A DNA stretch of 64,000 bases from Metarhizium brunneum (GCF_013426205.1 NC_089427.1:2728001-2792000); one strand, 5' to 3'; counted from the first letter of the stretch, positions 1-11,941 are shown. The notes: a model not told the origin generated them from the sequence alone. Numbers and translations are program-made.

Positions 1-1185
1 AAAGAGGAATCCAGAGAATAAGCCTTGCGCAGCAGGGAAATATCTTGGCCAGCAAAGGCATGTACGTCGCGGTTGTCGTGCAAGTCAACCATGACGAGTC
101 GGAAAATTTCGCCAAGATATAGACCAGCAATCATTTTCTCGAAGGCCTGCTGGCCTGGCCGAGGTGAATCACGATCAATAATCTTGTCAAACTCGGTTCT
201 AGGCAGCACCTTGTGCTCGTTGTCAAAAGCACCCCACTCGCAGTTGATAGCCATGGGGGTCTCTGGTGGCAGCTTCATGTGTGCCAGTTTGGGAATAGAG
301 CCAACATCCTCCATGTAGGCAGCATTACAGCCGGTGCCAAAGATGCAACCAATCTTCATCTTTGGGTCAGTGTATGCAGAAGCAATCAGAGTTCCCGTCG
401 TATCGTTGATCAGAGCAGTGAGCCTGATGGGCACGCCCTATATTGATGTCATTAGCACCTGGTACAGGACAGCTTTGAGATTGCACATACCTTCTTCTCG
501 AAGGCAGCATTTAACATTGGAACGACATTCTGCCCTTCGACACCAGCAATGTCGAACCCCTTGGTCCATCTCTGAAGAATACCCTCGTCAATGTAGTTCT
601 GTGTTGCTGGATACGAGAAGGTGAAACCAAGGGGAAGAGTGCCAATGCCAGAGCAACCGCCGTGGTGAGTCTCTACAAACTGCTGCAGACAGTCCGCAAT
701 ATATTCCCAAAGTTCATCCGAGTTGCCGGTCTTGAGCTCCTCCGGCATACGATACTTGGACTGAAGAATATCGAATTCGGATTTCTGATCGGTCAGGGTA
801 ATCTGGCACACACGGAGGTTGGTGCCGCCCATGTCAAGAGCAAGGAAGGTGCCGGTTTCATAGCCATCGGGGAATGACATGACCCAGGTTGGGTTCATTG
901 GCTAAATGAAGATTAGGTATTATTCCGTGCAAAAGTGGTCGCGTATGAGACTCACAATACTGCCGCCCTCGACACTAAGACCTATGAGAACCACCATTAG
1001 CCAGTCGTATCGAATTTGTTTCGGCGTGTTGTAGCCATACCCTTGGCCAACTCGGAAATGAAATGGTCGCTTATCTTCTTAAGCGTCTGTGTGTCAACTG
1101 TGAAGAGATCCTCGAGCCTCTTGATCTCGTTGAGCAGATCCTGGGGAATATCCGCCTTGGAGCCTGCGGCGAGATTATTAGCCAT
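1..1185 (-). CDS. Hexokinase, 5' part (C-terminus beyond left edge)
   Basis: Hexokinase, phosphorylating glucose and other hexoses with ATP in the cytosol at the entry to glycolysis. Exons on the minus strand are 1041-1185, 956-981, 491-901 and 437 to the left edge, with GT-AG junctions and matching phases. About 339 residues are visible of a usual length near 490. The phosphate-binding loop LALDMGGTNLRV, the hexokinase signature around LGFTFSYPATQN, the catalytic-Asp segment LINDTTGTL and IGCIFGTGCNAAYMED are all present. Exon 2 is only 26 nt (GLSVEGGSI region). The start is the first ATG before the conserved helix DIPQDLLNEIKRLEDLF. The N-terminus is shorter than in the usual fungal hexokinase 1, so this could be a paralogue. 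Family assignment is certain; which isozyme is not. Confidence 0.95.
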
Positions 1186-3286
1186 TGCGATTTATGAATA
1201 CGTTTGCAAATATGGGTTGGAGAAAGACAGAAGTGTGTCATGAACGATGCGTACATGGTGAAGACATGTTGCAAGGCCCAGCGCTCAGCATCGAAGGATT
1301 ATAAGTTGTTGCTCAAGTGTTCTGACCCCGCCTGTTTCTCTCAAGCGACACAAACACAGCGCCGCAGTGGCATCCCTGGCCCCTTGATGCCACATTCAAA
1401 GCTGACAGGTAATTTAAAACGCCCGAATCACCGTAGAGTTTCTCATCTGTGTTACCCAACCGGTCGGGCCCAAAGCTGGCTGAGGGCGTCTGGCCAATGC
1501 GTCGCATGAGACAGCCCATCTCGTGTCGGGCCAGAAGCCTCGAACCACTTGGTCCGTGGACGAGCAGATATGCTGGAGACGTAGAAATTCGTCAAGGGTG
1601 TGTATAATACGGAGAATTGCAGTAAAACATCCAGAAAATAAAAATCATTCACTTCCACATACCCTTCCTAAAGGGAGGCGGACGAGGCCCAAGACCAACC
1701 ATTTTGAATTATGACGACGGCGGCGGGGTGGAGGGGTAGCTTGGACAAGAAGCTCACGGTCGACTGCAGGCTGCAATCGACGGAATTGTTGGATTCTGTG
1801 GTGTTGGTCGTTTTGGAATGCGCACTTTGAAGCTGCACAGAAAGAACAAAGATCCTGACGGGGTACACAGGATTTACCAGCGGAGGAGCATGCAAATGTG
1901 CTGGCGAGGAGAATGGGAGGAAGGAGGGTGGTGGTGGTGCTTGCACTGGGTATTGGTATTCGTGGAGACCAGAGAGGCCTGCAGGTGATAAGTAAGACTA
2001 GACAGCAGGGCATGCAGGTGTTTTACGCACCGAGCTAACGAGTCTGGCAGGAGCTCCTGCTGGCCAGTGCTGCCTGCGCTGGGGCGGAAGCTGCAACCCC
2101 GCCAAGGAACCGCCGGATGAGCAATTGATTGCTCATGGCCTAGCACCCGCCTGAGCCCGCCGACCAAGCACTTTAGCACCCTTAATTAAGCTTCATGAGG
2201 CACTCGCCAGTGCCAGTGGCGTAGGAAGTTTTGTGGACCAGAGCGATTGCTAAGGCCTCACACGCTATTACATTTGCAAAACGCTATCATGACAAACCAT
2301 GACAATGGTCCGTCACACTGCTTCCTCCAGCACCCCTTCCGCAATACAAGGCATGGAGGAGCCCGTCAACCACATGGCGCGCCTCATTGGTGTCCATGCC
2401 GCTATGGCTTTTACGGAGAACAAAAGAAGTCCGGGGATCAACCATGATCATGGTGATGCGTCCTGCATGCAGATTGACCTGGCAAGAACAAAGCAGCACT
2501 TGCACACCAAGACAGTCGGTCTGGACTCGATAACGCGAAGAATGGTGACATAGGAGCTGCCCGTCGGGTCGAAAGATCAATGATTACTCCGAGCCTAGCC
2601 TTGTGCCTATCTTATGTAGATTTCTATAACTTTCGGCGGCAGCCTTGTCCCTGTGGAAATGGCAATTGGAAGGAAAGATGGCCCAGTCACTTGTCCCTTC
2701 AAAAATAGTCGAGATTGTGTACGCCCAGCACAGGATGACCATGTGTCAAATCACGGTCCAATCCGGCCTCGCATCTGCGACCACCAGCCCATTGACGCCT
2801 CATGATCTTCAGATTCTATAGTCTAGCAGAATATACTTGCTCACCAAGCAGCACGCACTAATATATTGTAGTATGTTATCAATAGCATACGATAGCCAGG
2901 CACCTGATCAGGTCAAATACTTCTTACCTCCCACTGTAGGCGTTGCGTCTATAATTTGCAGTACACCAATTACTCTTGCTTTCAAATATCCTAAACACGG
3001 CATTTGTGAGTCGCTCGTCACCCGCCGAATCTTCCTATCTTTGCTCGCTGGCCCAAGTCGCCCGTCGCCTTCGCCTTCGCCCTGGCGGACAAACAATGCA
3101 AAGTGACCCACTTCTCGTCCATGATTGGCTCCCAAGCTGCAAGCTCAGGAAACGTATGCCGTTTGGAAAGGAGCTTGCGTCAAGGTGTCTCTTAAGAATC
3201 CGAGCGACATCATTCTTGGATCTTCACAACAACATAACCGGGCGCACGCGCAACTCAATGAGGGCCCTTTCCATTCATTTGTCAAA
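1186..3286. other. Intergenic, divergent promoter region (hexokinase / OST1)
   Basis: Both flanking genes start outward from this 2.1-kb stretch. It holds only short overlapping reading frames without recognisable protein features. I see no RNA gene or mobile element. The parts nearest each gene presumably hold their promoters and 5' leaders, but no clear TATA box was picked out. Confidence 0.6.
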
Positions 3287-4875
3287 ATGAAGCCATTATC
3301 GATTGCATCAGCGTTGCTGGTCGTCGCTTCCAGCGCCCTCTCCGCTACCGCCGCCTCCTCCAAGAATTCACAGCCTGCACAGTTCAAGCCGCCGCAGGTC
3401 TTCAGAAATGCCAACTTAGTCCACATCATTTCCTTGGAAAAGAACTACGCCAAGGAACAGATTAATGTTCTCATAGAAAACGTGTCCAATGAGCCTCAAA
3501 GCGAATACTATCTGCCATTCACCGCGGAACAAATTGCTCGCGTTGGTGGCTTCGAAGTAAAGGACCGCAAGAATGCAAACGCTGGTCCGTTTGTTTCTGA
3601 AGCCGTTGAATATGACCCCAACAGGTTTGTCGACTACTTGCCAGTGTGTTATTATATTCTACGAGAGCTAATCATTGGCTCCAATCCCTCAGTGATGCTC
3701 AGTACTATCGTATTCATCTCCCAGCCCCTCTCAAAGCCGGTGGTCAACAAACCCTCGGCATATCCTTCTACAACCTGAAGGCTTACAGACCCCTTCCCGC
3801 CTCCATTGCGCAGGACGAGAGGCAATATCTCGTCCACGATTTCTCCGTCTATGCGCCATCCGCCTATCCTACCTTGAAGCAAAAGACCGAGGTCAAGGCT
3901 GCGTCATCCACAATTCCCGACTATACCAAGATCACCGAAGGCAAGGAGGAGCTCCCGCAGAAGCAGGGTGCCAAGCTCATTTATGGTCCCTTCGGTGAGA
4001 AGCCTGCTGGAGCCATCTCCCCTGCCGAAGTTCGATTCGAGTTCACCAAGCCCGTCACCCATGTTTCTACCCTAGAACGCGATATCGAAGTCAGCCACTG
4101 GGGTGGTAACGTCGCCTTCGAGGAGCGATATGCCTTGCACCACCGGGGTGCCAATTTGTCGTCACCTTTTAACCGAGTCAAATATGCACAATCCGCCTTC
4201 TTCAGTCCTGCTTCTTCAGCCCTGAAGGAGCTACGTGTCCCCCTGCAGGTTGGTAGCGTTGATCCGTACTTCACCGATGTCATTGGCAACGTTTCAACGT
4301 CCAAGTTTAGAAGCAACAAACGCGAAGCATTGCTGGAGCTCAAGCCCCGGTACCCTCTCTTCGGTGGCTGGAACTATCCCTTCACCATTGGCTGGAACTC
4401 GGATGCTGCCAACCTTCTCCGCAAGACTGCAGCTGGTGGCTATGTCCTGAAGGTTCCTTTCCTCGAGGGCCCCAAGCAGGCTGAAGGTGTTGAGTATGGA
4501 CAGGTTATCATCCGCGTGGTTCTGCCTGAGGGAGCTCGGTAAGCCATACGCCCCAAAGCCATCATGTCGGAAGACAGCAGCACTAACGATAGATGCAGCA
4601 ATGTCAAGTATTACACTGGTATCCCCGAATCGTCCATTGTCAAGACTTCAGTCAACGTTCACAAGACTTTCCTCGACACCCTGGGCCGCACCTCGTTGAC
4701 AATCAAGGCACAGAACTTAGTTGACGAATTCCGCGACCGCGATGTCATCATTTCATACGAGACTTCAACGTTTGATACCCTGCGAAAGCCTTTTATTGTG
4801 TTTGCTAGCATGATGGCTGTGTACGCAGCTGCCTGGGCAGTCGGTCAGGTGGAGGTTGGGTTTACCAAGAAATAA
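3287..4875 (+). CDS. OST1: Oligosaccharyltransferase subunit OST1 (ribophorin I)
   Basis: Subunit of the ER oligosaccharyltransferase complex, which transfers the glycan from dolichyl diphosphate to Asn of nascent proteins. Exons are 3287-3624, 3693-4538 and 4599-4875 (486 aa). Residues 1 to about 22 form a signal peptide (MKPLSIASALLVVASSALSA). The lumenal ribophorin I domain follows, with DAQYYRIHLPAPLKAGGQQ and YAPSAYPTLKQKTEV. A C-terminal membrane segment (PFIVFASMMAVYAAAWAVG) ends in VEVGFTKK, a typical dilysine ER tail. The ATG was chosen because it begins the signal peptide; an open upstream extension in the same frame lacks such a feature. Splicing restores the conserved joins PNSDAQYY and GARNVKYYTG. 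It acts upstream of the calnexin encoded at 22 kb. Confidence 0.97.
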
Positions 4876-5614
4876 AGAGAGTTCCATGGAAGGAGTGGAT
4901 AGACATTACAGTTAGGAGGTGTCATGGGGGTAACAGTAGAAAATGTACCATACGGGCGTTCCAAGATACGAATCTGCACGATAGATTTTCAACCAGGATG
5001 ATGACACTTGGGTGAGAGAACTACTCCGTATGGTGACTGGTCTTATACCTAGGCTGCTAGGCTTTACAGACAGAGCATGGGACTCCTTTCACTATGCGAG
5101 GCAATTGATTCCACCTAGCCATGTAGGTACGCAAGTAGAGAGTTGCAAGCCATCACGTCATCAAATAGCGCATCAGCCCTACCATTAGCAGTCTCACAAT
5201 GAGGCCCAAATCCAGCCTTACTTCACCCTTCACAAGAAAGGCTGGTAATCGCCGCCATTCGACGACCAACAAGTGGAGGCCCGGGGCAATGCATCGTAAT
5301 GCATTGTAATGCGCCGAGCGATGACGGCAACGGCGAGGGATGCGCCCACCACATGGCAGGGGTTTCACAACAAGGGTTCCCAAGCATCAAACATGCTGAC
5401 TGCGTGCGGCACAGCCATAACGGGACAATGAGTCTTCTTGTACATATAAAGAGAGCCTTGATTCCCTCTCCCTCGGTTGATTCCAGGCCCCGTCACCACG
5501 CTCACTTTGCCCACGGCTTCGTCTTATTCACAGGCCACAGAGCTACACTGCGCGACGGCTTATCCACGCCTCACTCGATCTGGGATCATTCAAAGCAAAG
5601 CAAACCAGTCCAAA
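4876..5614. other. Intergenic with promoter of the His-rich gene
   Basis: Holds the OST1 3' end and the promoter of the next gene, including a TATA-like box at 5445-5450. No gene of its own is seen. Confidence 0.6.
5445..5450 (+). promoter_or_regulatory. TATA-like box
   Basis: TATAAA inside TACATATAAAGAGAG, about 165 bp upstream of the ATG at 5615. That spacing would suit a 5' leader of roughly 130 nt. This is sequence match only. Confidence 0.4.
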
Positions 5615-5839
5615 ATGTGTTTCTGGGGCGAACCAAAGACCAGATACTACTACAAGGAGGAAATCGTTCCCCCTCGACGGCACCACCATCACGGCCACCA
5701 TCACCACCATCACCATTCACCCAGGGCGAGCTACACAAGCGTCATGCGGGAGTCGTACCGGACTAGTCCGCGGGTAAGCGGGTCGCATTATCGACCTCCG
5801 CCCGGAGGGACCGTGGTTTACGAGAGGACGCGGTACTAG
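5615..5839 (+). CDS. Small His-rich hypothetical protein
   Basis: A single-exon frame of 74 residues beginning MCFWGEPKTRYYYKEEIVPP. It contains a histidine run (HHHHGHHHHHHHS, about residues 23-35) and ends in a basic, Tyr- and Pro-rich tail (PPPGGTVVYERTRY). There is no signal peptide or membrane segment. The frame is open further upstream, but the ATG at 5615 has a good AAA-ATG context and follows a TATA-like box by about 165 bp. Short fungal proteins beginning MC(F/I)xG with similar Tyr/Arg content are common, but I know no function. The His run could bind metal ions; that is a guess from composition. It could also be a chance frame, although codon use looks coding. Confidence 0.6.
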   Translation: MCFWGEPKTRYYYKEEIVPPRRHHHHGHHHHHHHSPRASYTSVMRESYRTSPRVSGSHYRPPPGGTVVYERTRY

Positions 5840-7192
5840 GCCTAGAGGTGTTGATTGCCGGCGGGCTGAACAAGGTGGTGATTGCCGAGTTTCTCCACGA
5901 TGGCCCAATGTGACCTAATGCGCCCGGATAGGCCGGTGCTGGAAGGCTGGAAGGCTGGAAGCCATGGGAAGTGCCTTGGCTTAGCTGTACGACGATGAGC
6001 GACGATGAGGTATGAGTGGGATGGCGCAAGAATCTAATGGGTGGTTTCTGTTTGGGATTGTATCTTGATTTAGATGGAAGGGCGGTGTTGGCGGGCTTTT
6101 AGGCAACTCTGGCTTCTAACTCTGTAGCAGATGTTATAACGAGCTATTATTTTACTCTTGAACTACGGATGAGACCTGGGTTATGATGCGAACGTAACTG
6201 ATTTGCTGGCGGGTAACGAGACGAGGGGGACTGCGGTGGATGAAAAGAAGGAAGACGTCATGGCAAGACGACCTATGCCGGGGCATGCATTAAAGCTCGA
6301 ATCTTGGCGTCTGACAAGCACCTGAACCTGGTGAAGCGGTGGTCATCGGTGGCCTGGCGCTGGCAAGGCATTTGGGCATTAAAGGTCAATCCACTCGCAG
6401 CCAGTGGCTGGCGGCTGGAGGCTCCATGTCCGATGTCCGATGTCCTGGTGTCGGCGGGGTGGGGACTGGACATCAGGATCAGCTGAAGCTGTTGGTCGCT
6501 GCAAATACTGCGTAGTAGTACTCCAGCCTCAGTTGAGCCTGTGCCCGTCATTCGCATCCTCCCAGTGAATGACATCAAGGCGCATCAATCCCGTCACCAC
6601 GAGCAAGGCTTCATCCCACAGTTGAGGAAGCTTTCCAAGACACCCCTTACCTCTTGGCGTCTGTACAGGCCAGAATAATAGTCCGGAGATTTATTTCGAC
6701 GGCCTGTGTCTCGTCCAGCTGTTTCCCTCGAGTGAAAAAAAATTAAACTGGTGCTTTGTTCAGCCTGTTTGCCCGACACCCAACACAAACTTGCATCACC
6801 GTTCCCGTTCCCTTCCTGTTAAAACCCTACTTGCGCCTCTTGCTCCGCTGGGCTTGGCTGACACTCCGCTCCTTCCTTTCGCGCTTCGTATACCCGGGAT
6901 TTGCTGTTTAATTACTGGGATCCCTGGCTTGCCATCTCGCGCAGCTTGCTAGGATCTAAGCTAACGCACAAACTACTCGACGCTGATTGTACGTGTGTCT
7001 ATACATCTTCTACCGGAGCTTGGCGGAGAGTTGCCTCAAGTTGAGGAGGCTGGATAGGCTTCTCGGAGAGCTTGGTGAGCACTGTGAGCTTGAGCTGACA
7101 TGGAATCATATTCGGAAGCAACAGACAGCGTACCTGCCTCTACTTCGACACCGCAGTTGCCTCGAACCCAAAGATACCCCGAAGCCGCCGCT
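5840..7192. other. Intergenic and 5' leader of the eisosome gene
   Basis: No protein-coding feature stands out in this 1.35-kb stretch. From about 6.8 kb it is pyrimidine-rich (CTTCCT/CTCCGCT), as is usual for a strong fungal promoter and 5' leader, and leads into the first exon of the Pil1-family gene. Confidence 0.55.
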
Positions 7193-8335
7193 ATGTAAGT
7201 GACTCCGACGATGCCGCGTCCTACAACACCACGCGGGCCATAGCAGACAGCTTTAGTTTTTGTGCTCCAGTGACACTGCCATCCTTTCATCATGTCGCGA
7301 TCAAGCTTCGACGGCTCCTTTATGCATCTTGGTCCAGCCTACCTGCGCTACCACTCTGGCGAATCGGTAACTAACAGTCCTCCCACCCACAGGAATCGCG
7401 CGCTTTCTATCCGCTCTGGAGGCAAGTCCGGCAAAGGCTCCAGCTCCGGCAGCCAGCTTCCCAGCTTCTCCTTCAGCTCCCTCCGCGGCCAGGCTCAGCC
7501 CGAGCTGTCACGCAAGCTGTTCAAGCTCATCAAGTCCGAGAATAACCTGATTAATGCTCACGAAGCCGCTGGTCGTGAGCGCATCAACATTGCTACTCAA
7601 CTGTCCGAATGGGGAGAACAGACTGGTGACGACGCCATTAGCGACATTTCTGACAAGGTTGGTGTGGTTTTGAGCGAGATTGGCGAGCAGGAAGACACCT
7701 ATGCCCATGCGTTGGACGACTCTCGTGGACGCCTCAAGTCCATCCGTAACACGGAGAAGAGCGTCCAGCCTAGCCGTGATGGCAAGGCCAAGATTGCCGA
7801 CGAGATTGCGAAGCTCAAGATGAAGGAGCCCGAGAGTGCTAGACTGGTTGTCCTGGAGCAGGAGCTTGTCCGCGCTGAAGCCGAGAATTTGGTTGCCGAA
7901 GCCCAATTGAGCAACATTGTGAGTGCGCCATGAGGATAGCCCATGTGGCACTGTTTGGAAAAAGGCTGCTAATGCGCTGAATAGACTCGCCAGAAGCTCA
8001 AGGAGGCTTACGATGCCGAGTTCCTTGCCACCATCGAGCGAGCAGAGAAGCAGATCATCCTTGCCAAGCACGGACGCCGTCTCTTATCTCTTCTCGACGA
8101 TACACCAGTTATTCCGGGTGACACTCGGCCCAACTACATCGAGAGTAGCCAGGCTCGTCAGATCCTCAACGACTGCGAGGATGACCTTCGAGACTGGCGA
8201 CCAGAGGTCGAACCGTATGATGCCCCAGTTGAGGAGATTTCCCCTGCAAAAGAGAAGCAACCAGCTCTCGACGTTGAGGCGGATGATGGCGCAAAGGAGA
8301 CTGAGGCTGGAACGAAGATTCTGGGGTCGGCTTAA
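7193..8335 (+). CDS. Eisosome core protein, Pil1/Lsp1 family (split start codon)
   Basis: BAR-domain protein that assembles into eisosomes, the furrow-like plasma-membrane domains beneath the fungal cell surface. Proposed coding exons are 7193-7194, 7393-7918 and 7985-8335 (292 aa). The start ATG would be split: AT at 7193-7194 before a consensus GTAAGT donor, and G at 7393 after CTAAC...CACAG. This gives MNRALSIRSGGKSGKG, matching the Arg/Ser-rich start of the family. The Pil1 core follows, with ELSRKLFKLIKSENN, SDISDKVGVVLSEIGEQED, LKSIRNTEKSVQPSRD and LEQELVRAEAENLVAEAQL. The C-terminus is acidic. If the first intron is retained, an in-frame ATG at 7292 gives a 34-residue longer N-terminus. 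Family is certain; the start depends on splicing. It resembles the more divergent PilB-like paralogue rather than canonical Pil1. Confidence 0.92.
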
Positions 8336-10073
8336 CGATTTGTATAACTTTTGAAACGATTACTGCTTATCAGGTTGGTATGACTCTGTTTTTTTATTGG
8401 GTTTGGGAATTCTGGTGCTTCTTGTTATGCCTGCTACAAGGGGCTGCTCTGTGATGTAGGTTGTACTGGGTTTACTATGTATCGAGTAATGCAGCCTAGT
8501 GTCCAATAAATGGTCTAACTCGGCAAATCTTCTTTTGTTACAGCTTGTGTTCGATTGATGCCATCTCAATTCAAATGATTCATGGAAGGCGAACCGTGGC
8601 TCGACAACTTGCCGACACACAAGGTGAAGAAGCGCAGATGAGGAGTATCCGACATAATAAAGCGTCTGCATATGAGATACAGAGTGCCATGTCCTTCAAG
8701 GTGCCGCTGTCTATATGAATTCGAGCTGACAAAGCTACATAATCTGGAACCTGGCCTGTCCAGCGCTGGTGTGCCAGACCAGAGTCGTGAAACCTCGAGG
8801 ACGTCCGCCCAATATTGCAACCGATGAGTAACTGGCTGGTAGTCGGGCGGTAATGTTGCGCCACCAAGAATGATGTAGTTATTGTGTGCACAGTTTACAC
8901 TGGAGGCAAACAAACAGACCAATTTTGGAATGCGTAGGCACAATGCTGCCGTAACGCTTCGTGCTACTGAGGCCAGGTGATGATGTTGGGGGCGGTGGCT
9001 GGCGCATCGTGGGCGTTGCGAGAGTCCATACAATGGGATGCGTATGCTTCCCAGGAGACGAAATATACTCCGTACTCCGTACACAGTCACGCAACATTAC
9101 AAACAAGAAGAGTAAACTCGTCAATGGTACATGGCGCAACAGAAAGAGGCGAGGTGACGCCAGGGCGGGCTAGAACGGCATTTGGCCCACCAGACCGTTA
9201 CCCCCTGTTCCGTGTCGGTGGCCCCTGCTCCGTAATTATTGGCGCCAGAGCAGCCAGTGTTCTCAGTTCCAGACTGGATGTCTGCATGTGGTCGCTCCCG
9301 TGCTTGCCCGAGCCTCAATTTCGTCGCAACTCCGACGGCCAAACCGCTAAAAAACCACCGCCTAGCGTCTAGCCGTGCAGAAGCATCGAGTGAAAATAAC
9401 CTCGGTTTTGAAGTGCTCATTCCCACTCTCCCGGATCCGCGCACGCCAGTCCAACCAGACCAGACCAGACTGCGAGGCAATTAAAGACTGGCACGCCCCC
9501 TTTTGCCCAACGCAGAACAAACAAGCCCAATTGATGCTCTCCCAACGTGGATTTCGACTCCAAGACCCGCGGCGTCTGCAGAGTCTGTTGCAGCTGTTGA
9601 GCCGGGCCAATCACAACATTGTTGGGTCAGACACAGCATCGCGAACTGGACCGGACACAAGGTCAACAAGATCGACTTCGGTCAAACGGCAAGGCCAGCA
9701 ATCGCCGACGCTGCTAACAGCGACTCTGGGCAGGTGTCAACCAGAACCAGGGGCAACCGCCGGTGCAGCGCTCTCAGCGCCGTCGGGGCCGCGGCAAACG
9801 GTACATGTACAGAGCGCTGCTGCTGCCACAGCCTCGCCCTCCGTCGCTGCTATCTCTGCCTCGCCATCTGCGAGGTTCCCTACTAGGATTATGGCTATGG
9901 GTCTGCAAGCCCCGCCCCCTCTTTTTCCATCCCACCGAATCACCTCATCCATTGTCTCGTCACAACGAACTGCGCAAATTGCTCGTCACCTGTCGGGCTC
10001 TGCTACCCAATCTCTCTCCTCTACACCTTCCTCATCGTCATCACCATCCTCTGCCTCATTCACGTCACCCAAA
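8336..10073. other. Intergenic, upstream of pyrophosphatase
   Basis: The first part holds the eisosome gene's 3' end. Two overlapping TACTCCGTA motifs lie at 9066-9081. From 9375 to 10073 the frame of the pyrophosphatase gene stays open without a stop, which bears on where that protein begins. No separate gene is evident. Confidence 0.55.
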
Positions 10074-11357
10074 ATGGCTTCCGAAGTCAGCTACGCCGTT
10101 CGCAAGAATGGTGCCCTCAACTCCCCGGAATTCAAGCTCTACATCGAGCAGCAGGTTCACCAGAAGGGGGCCAAAGTCAGCAGCAAGGTCATCTCCCCCT
10201 TCCACGATATTCCCCTGTATGCCGACAAGGAGAAAGGCATTCTCAACATGATTGTTGAGATTCCCCGATGGACCAATGCCAAGCTTGAGGTATGTATGAG
10301 TCACTTTTTACTTGTGTGTTTGTTTTGAAGCTCTGTTTGCTTGACAGAGAAGTTGGCAACGGCCCCGATTTTTCCTGCACGCAAATAACATTGATGGCCA
10401 TTGCGCCTCCGCTCAAAACGAAGGGGAAGAAACAGTCTTGCTAACCATCACTCGTCTCAACCAGATCTCCAAGGGACAGGAGCTCAACCCAATCGTGCAG
10501 GACAAGGACAAGACAGGCGGCCTTCGATTTGTCCGCAACTGTTTCCCCCACAGGGGCTATCTGTGGAACTACGGTGCCTTCCCCCAAGTAAGTTACATTG
10601 CATTGGCCAGCATATTGTCTTGTTATGACTTTGGTAACTGACCCTCTTCCTCAGACATGGGAGGACCCCGCGCATGAAGACCAACACACCGCGGCCTATG
10701 GTGACAACGACCCTCTTGACGTTTGCGAGATCGGCGAGCAAGTTGGTTATACCGGACAGGTCAAGCAGGTCAAGGTTCTCGGTATCATGGCCCTTCTCGA
10801 CGAAGGCGAGACGGACTGGAAAGTTATTGTCATCGACGTCAATGACCCCCTGGCTCCTGAACTCAACACCGCCGAAGATATCGAGTCCAAGCTGCCCGGT
10901 CTTCTGCGTGCCACTAACGAATGGTTCCGCATCTACAAGATCCCTCACGGCAAACCTGAGAACCAGTTCGCTTTCACTGGCGAGACCAAGAACAAAGAGT
11001 ACTGTCCATCCTGCACGATCAAGGCTACTAGTTGCATGCTAACATAATGTTGAAGATTTGCCAATGATATTATTAAGGAGTGCCACAAGGCCTGGAGCCG
11101 CCTCCTCGACGGCAAGACGGAACCCCGACAAGGCCAGAGAGAGAAGGCCGCCGATAAGATCAAGATGTAAGACACCACAAAAGCGTATTTTTCGTAGCCA
11201 TTGTACTGACACGTGTTCCAGCACCAACACTACACTTGTGGGCAAGGGTGACTACAGGGCTACGCCTCCCGAAGTGAAGCCTCACGAGGAGCTCCCCCCT
11301 GCCGCCGTCGATCCCACCTCTGAGAAATGGTACTTCATCAGCGGTAACTCAGCTTAA
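10074..11357 (+). CDS. IPP1: Inorganic pyrophosphatase (family I)
   Basis: Hydrolyses pyrophosphate to two phosphates, driving biosynthetic reactions forward; it needs Mg2+. Exons are 10074-10289, 10465-10587, 10655-10998, 11056-11166 and 11222-11357 (309 aa from [11 protein letters not shown]). The family's conserved blocks are present: [51 protein letters not shown] and the metal-binding signature [27 protein letters not shown] follows, and the end is WYFISG. The ATG at 10074 has excellent context (CCAAAATGGCT) and starts at the usual cytosolic position. Another in-frame ATG at 9891 would add 61 residues rich in Ser and Arg with no acidic residue, resembling a mitochondrial presequence. One gene might therefore supply both compartments. 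Confidence 0.96.
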
Positions 11358-11591
11358 ACATACAGCATGCGTGGGGGGGCGCAGAATAATTTATGCGTAT
11401 CATGAATATAACAAAGAGTAGTCAGGCTGCATAGCAACCCCCTATAAAGAGTATACAAAAAGTCTTCTGCTTTTAGCAAATCTATTCATTGTACACGCGT
11501 AGACCTGCGATTTGGGCAGCATCTCGGTAGTCCCCATTGTAACACAAAAACGCCGCAAATGCAGACAGCAGGCTAGTATTATAACACATGT

Positions 11592-11941
11592 TTAATCCGT
11601 TAAGTCGGCTGCCTTTTGCAGCTGGCGAGAGTGCCGGTTCACTTCTTCAACAAGTCCCTTGATGTTCATCTTTCCGCAGTCGAAGTTGAGCTCCTTGCCG
11701 TCCTCTGCAGATTGTCAGCGTTTTCGTTCGCCCAAAATCACACATCAACAGGCCACATACTGAACTTGACTCTTACCGAGCTTGCCTCGGTCGAATTTCG
11801 AGGAAGAAGAGTTGTAGATATCGACGTGCCGTTGGCACGGGCATTAGGAGGCAGAAACGTGAGGAACAGTCGGGCGGGTTTTGCGCATGCCGAAAACGGG
11901 TTGAACTTGGCCGAAATCTCGGTCACGAATTTCGTAATCAT
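11592..11941 (-). CDS. MRPL44: Mitochondrial large-subunit ribosomal protein mL53 (MRPL44 family)
   Basis: Small protein of the mitochondrial ribosome's large subunit. Exons on the minus strand are 11761-11941 and 11592-11704 (97 aa). The family pattern is clear: MITKFVTEISAKFNPFS at the start, then ARLFLTFLPPNARANG, LLPRNSTEASSVRVKFKDGK and an end near VNRHSRQLQKAADLTD. The length fits the family. The ATG at 11941 was chosen because orthologues begin with MITKF; an in-frame ATG at 11959 would add MPPVLE. Splicing restores VKF-KDGKE. It lies tail to tail with the pyrophosphatase gene, 234 bp apart, and shares a 1.3-kb upstream region with SEC20. Confidence 0.93.

Noticed and set aside
3125..3286. 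Upstream in-frame extension of OST1
   Set aside because: The extension would bury the signal peptide beginning at 3287 and has no family likeness.
8566..9090. Minus-strand frames between the eisosome and pyrophosphatase genes
   Set aside because: Composition and lack of conserved pattern suggest untranslated or intergenic DNA; several overlapping frames exist on both strands.
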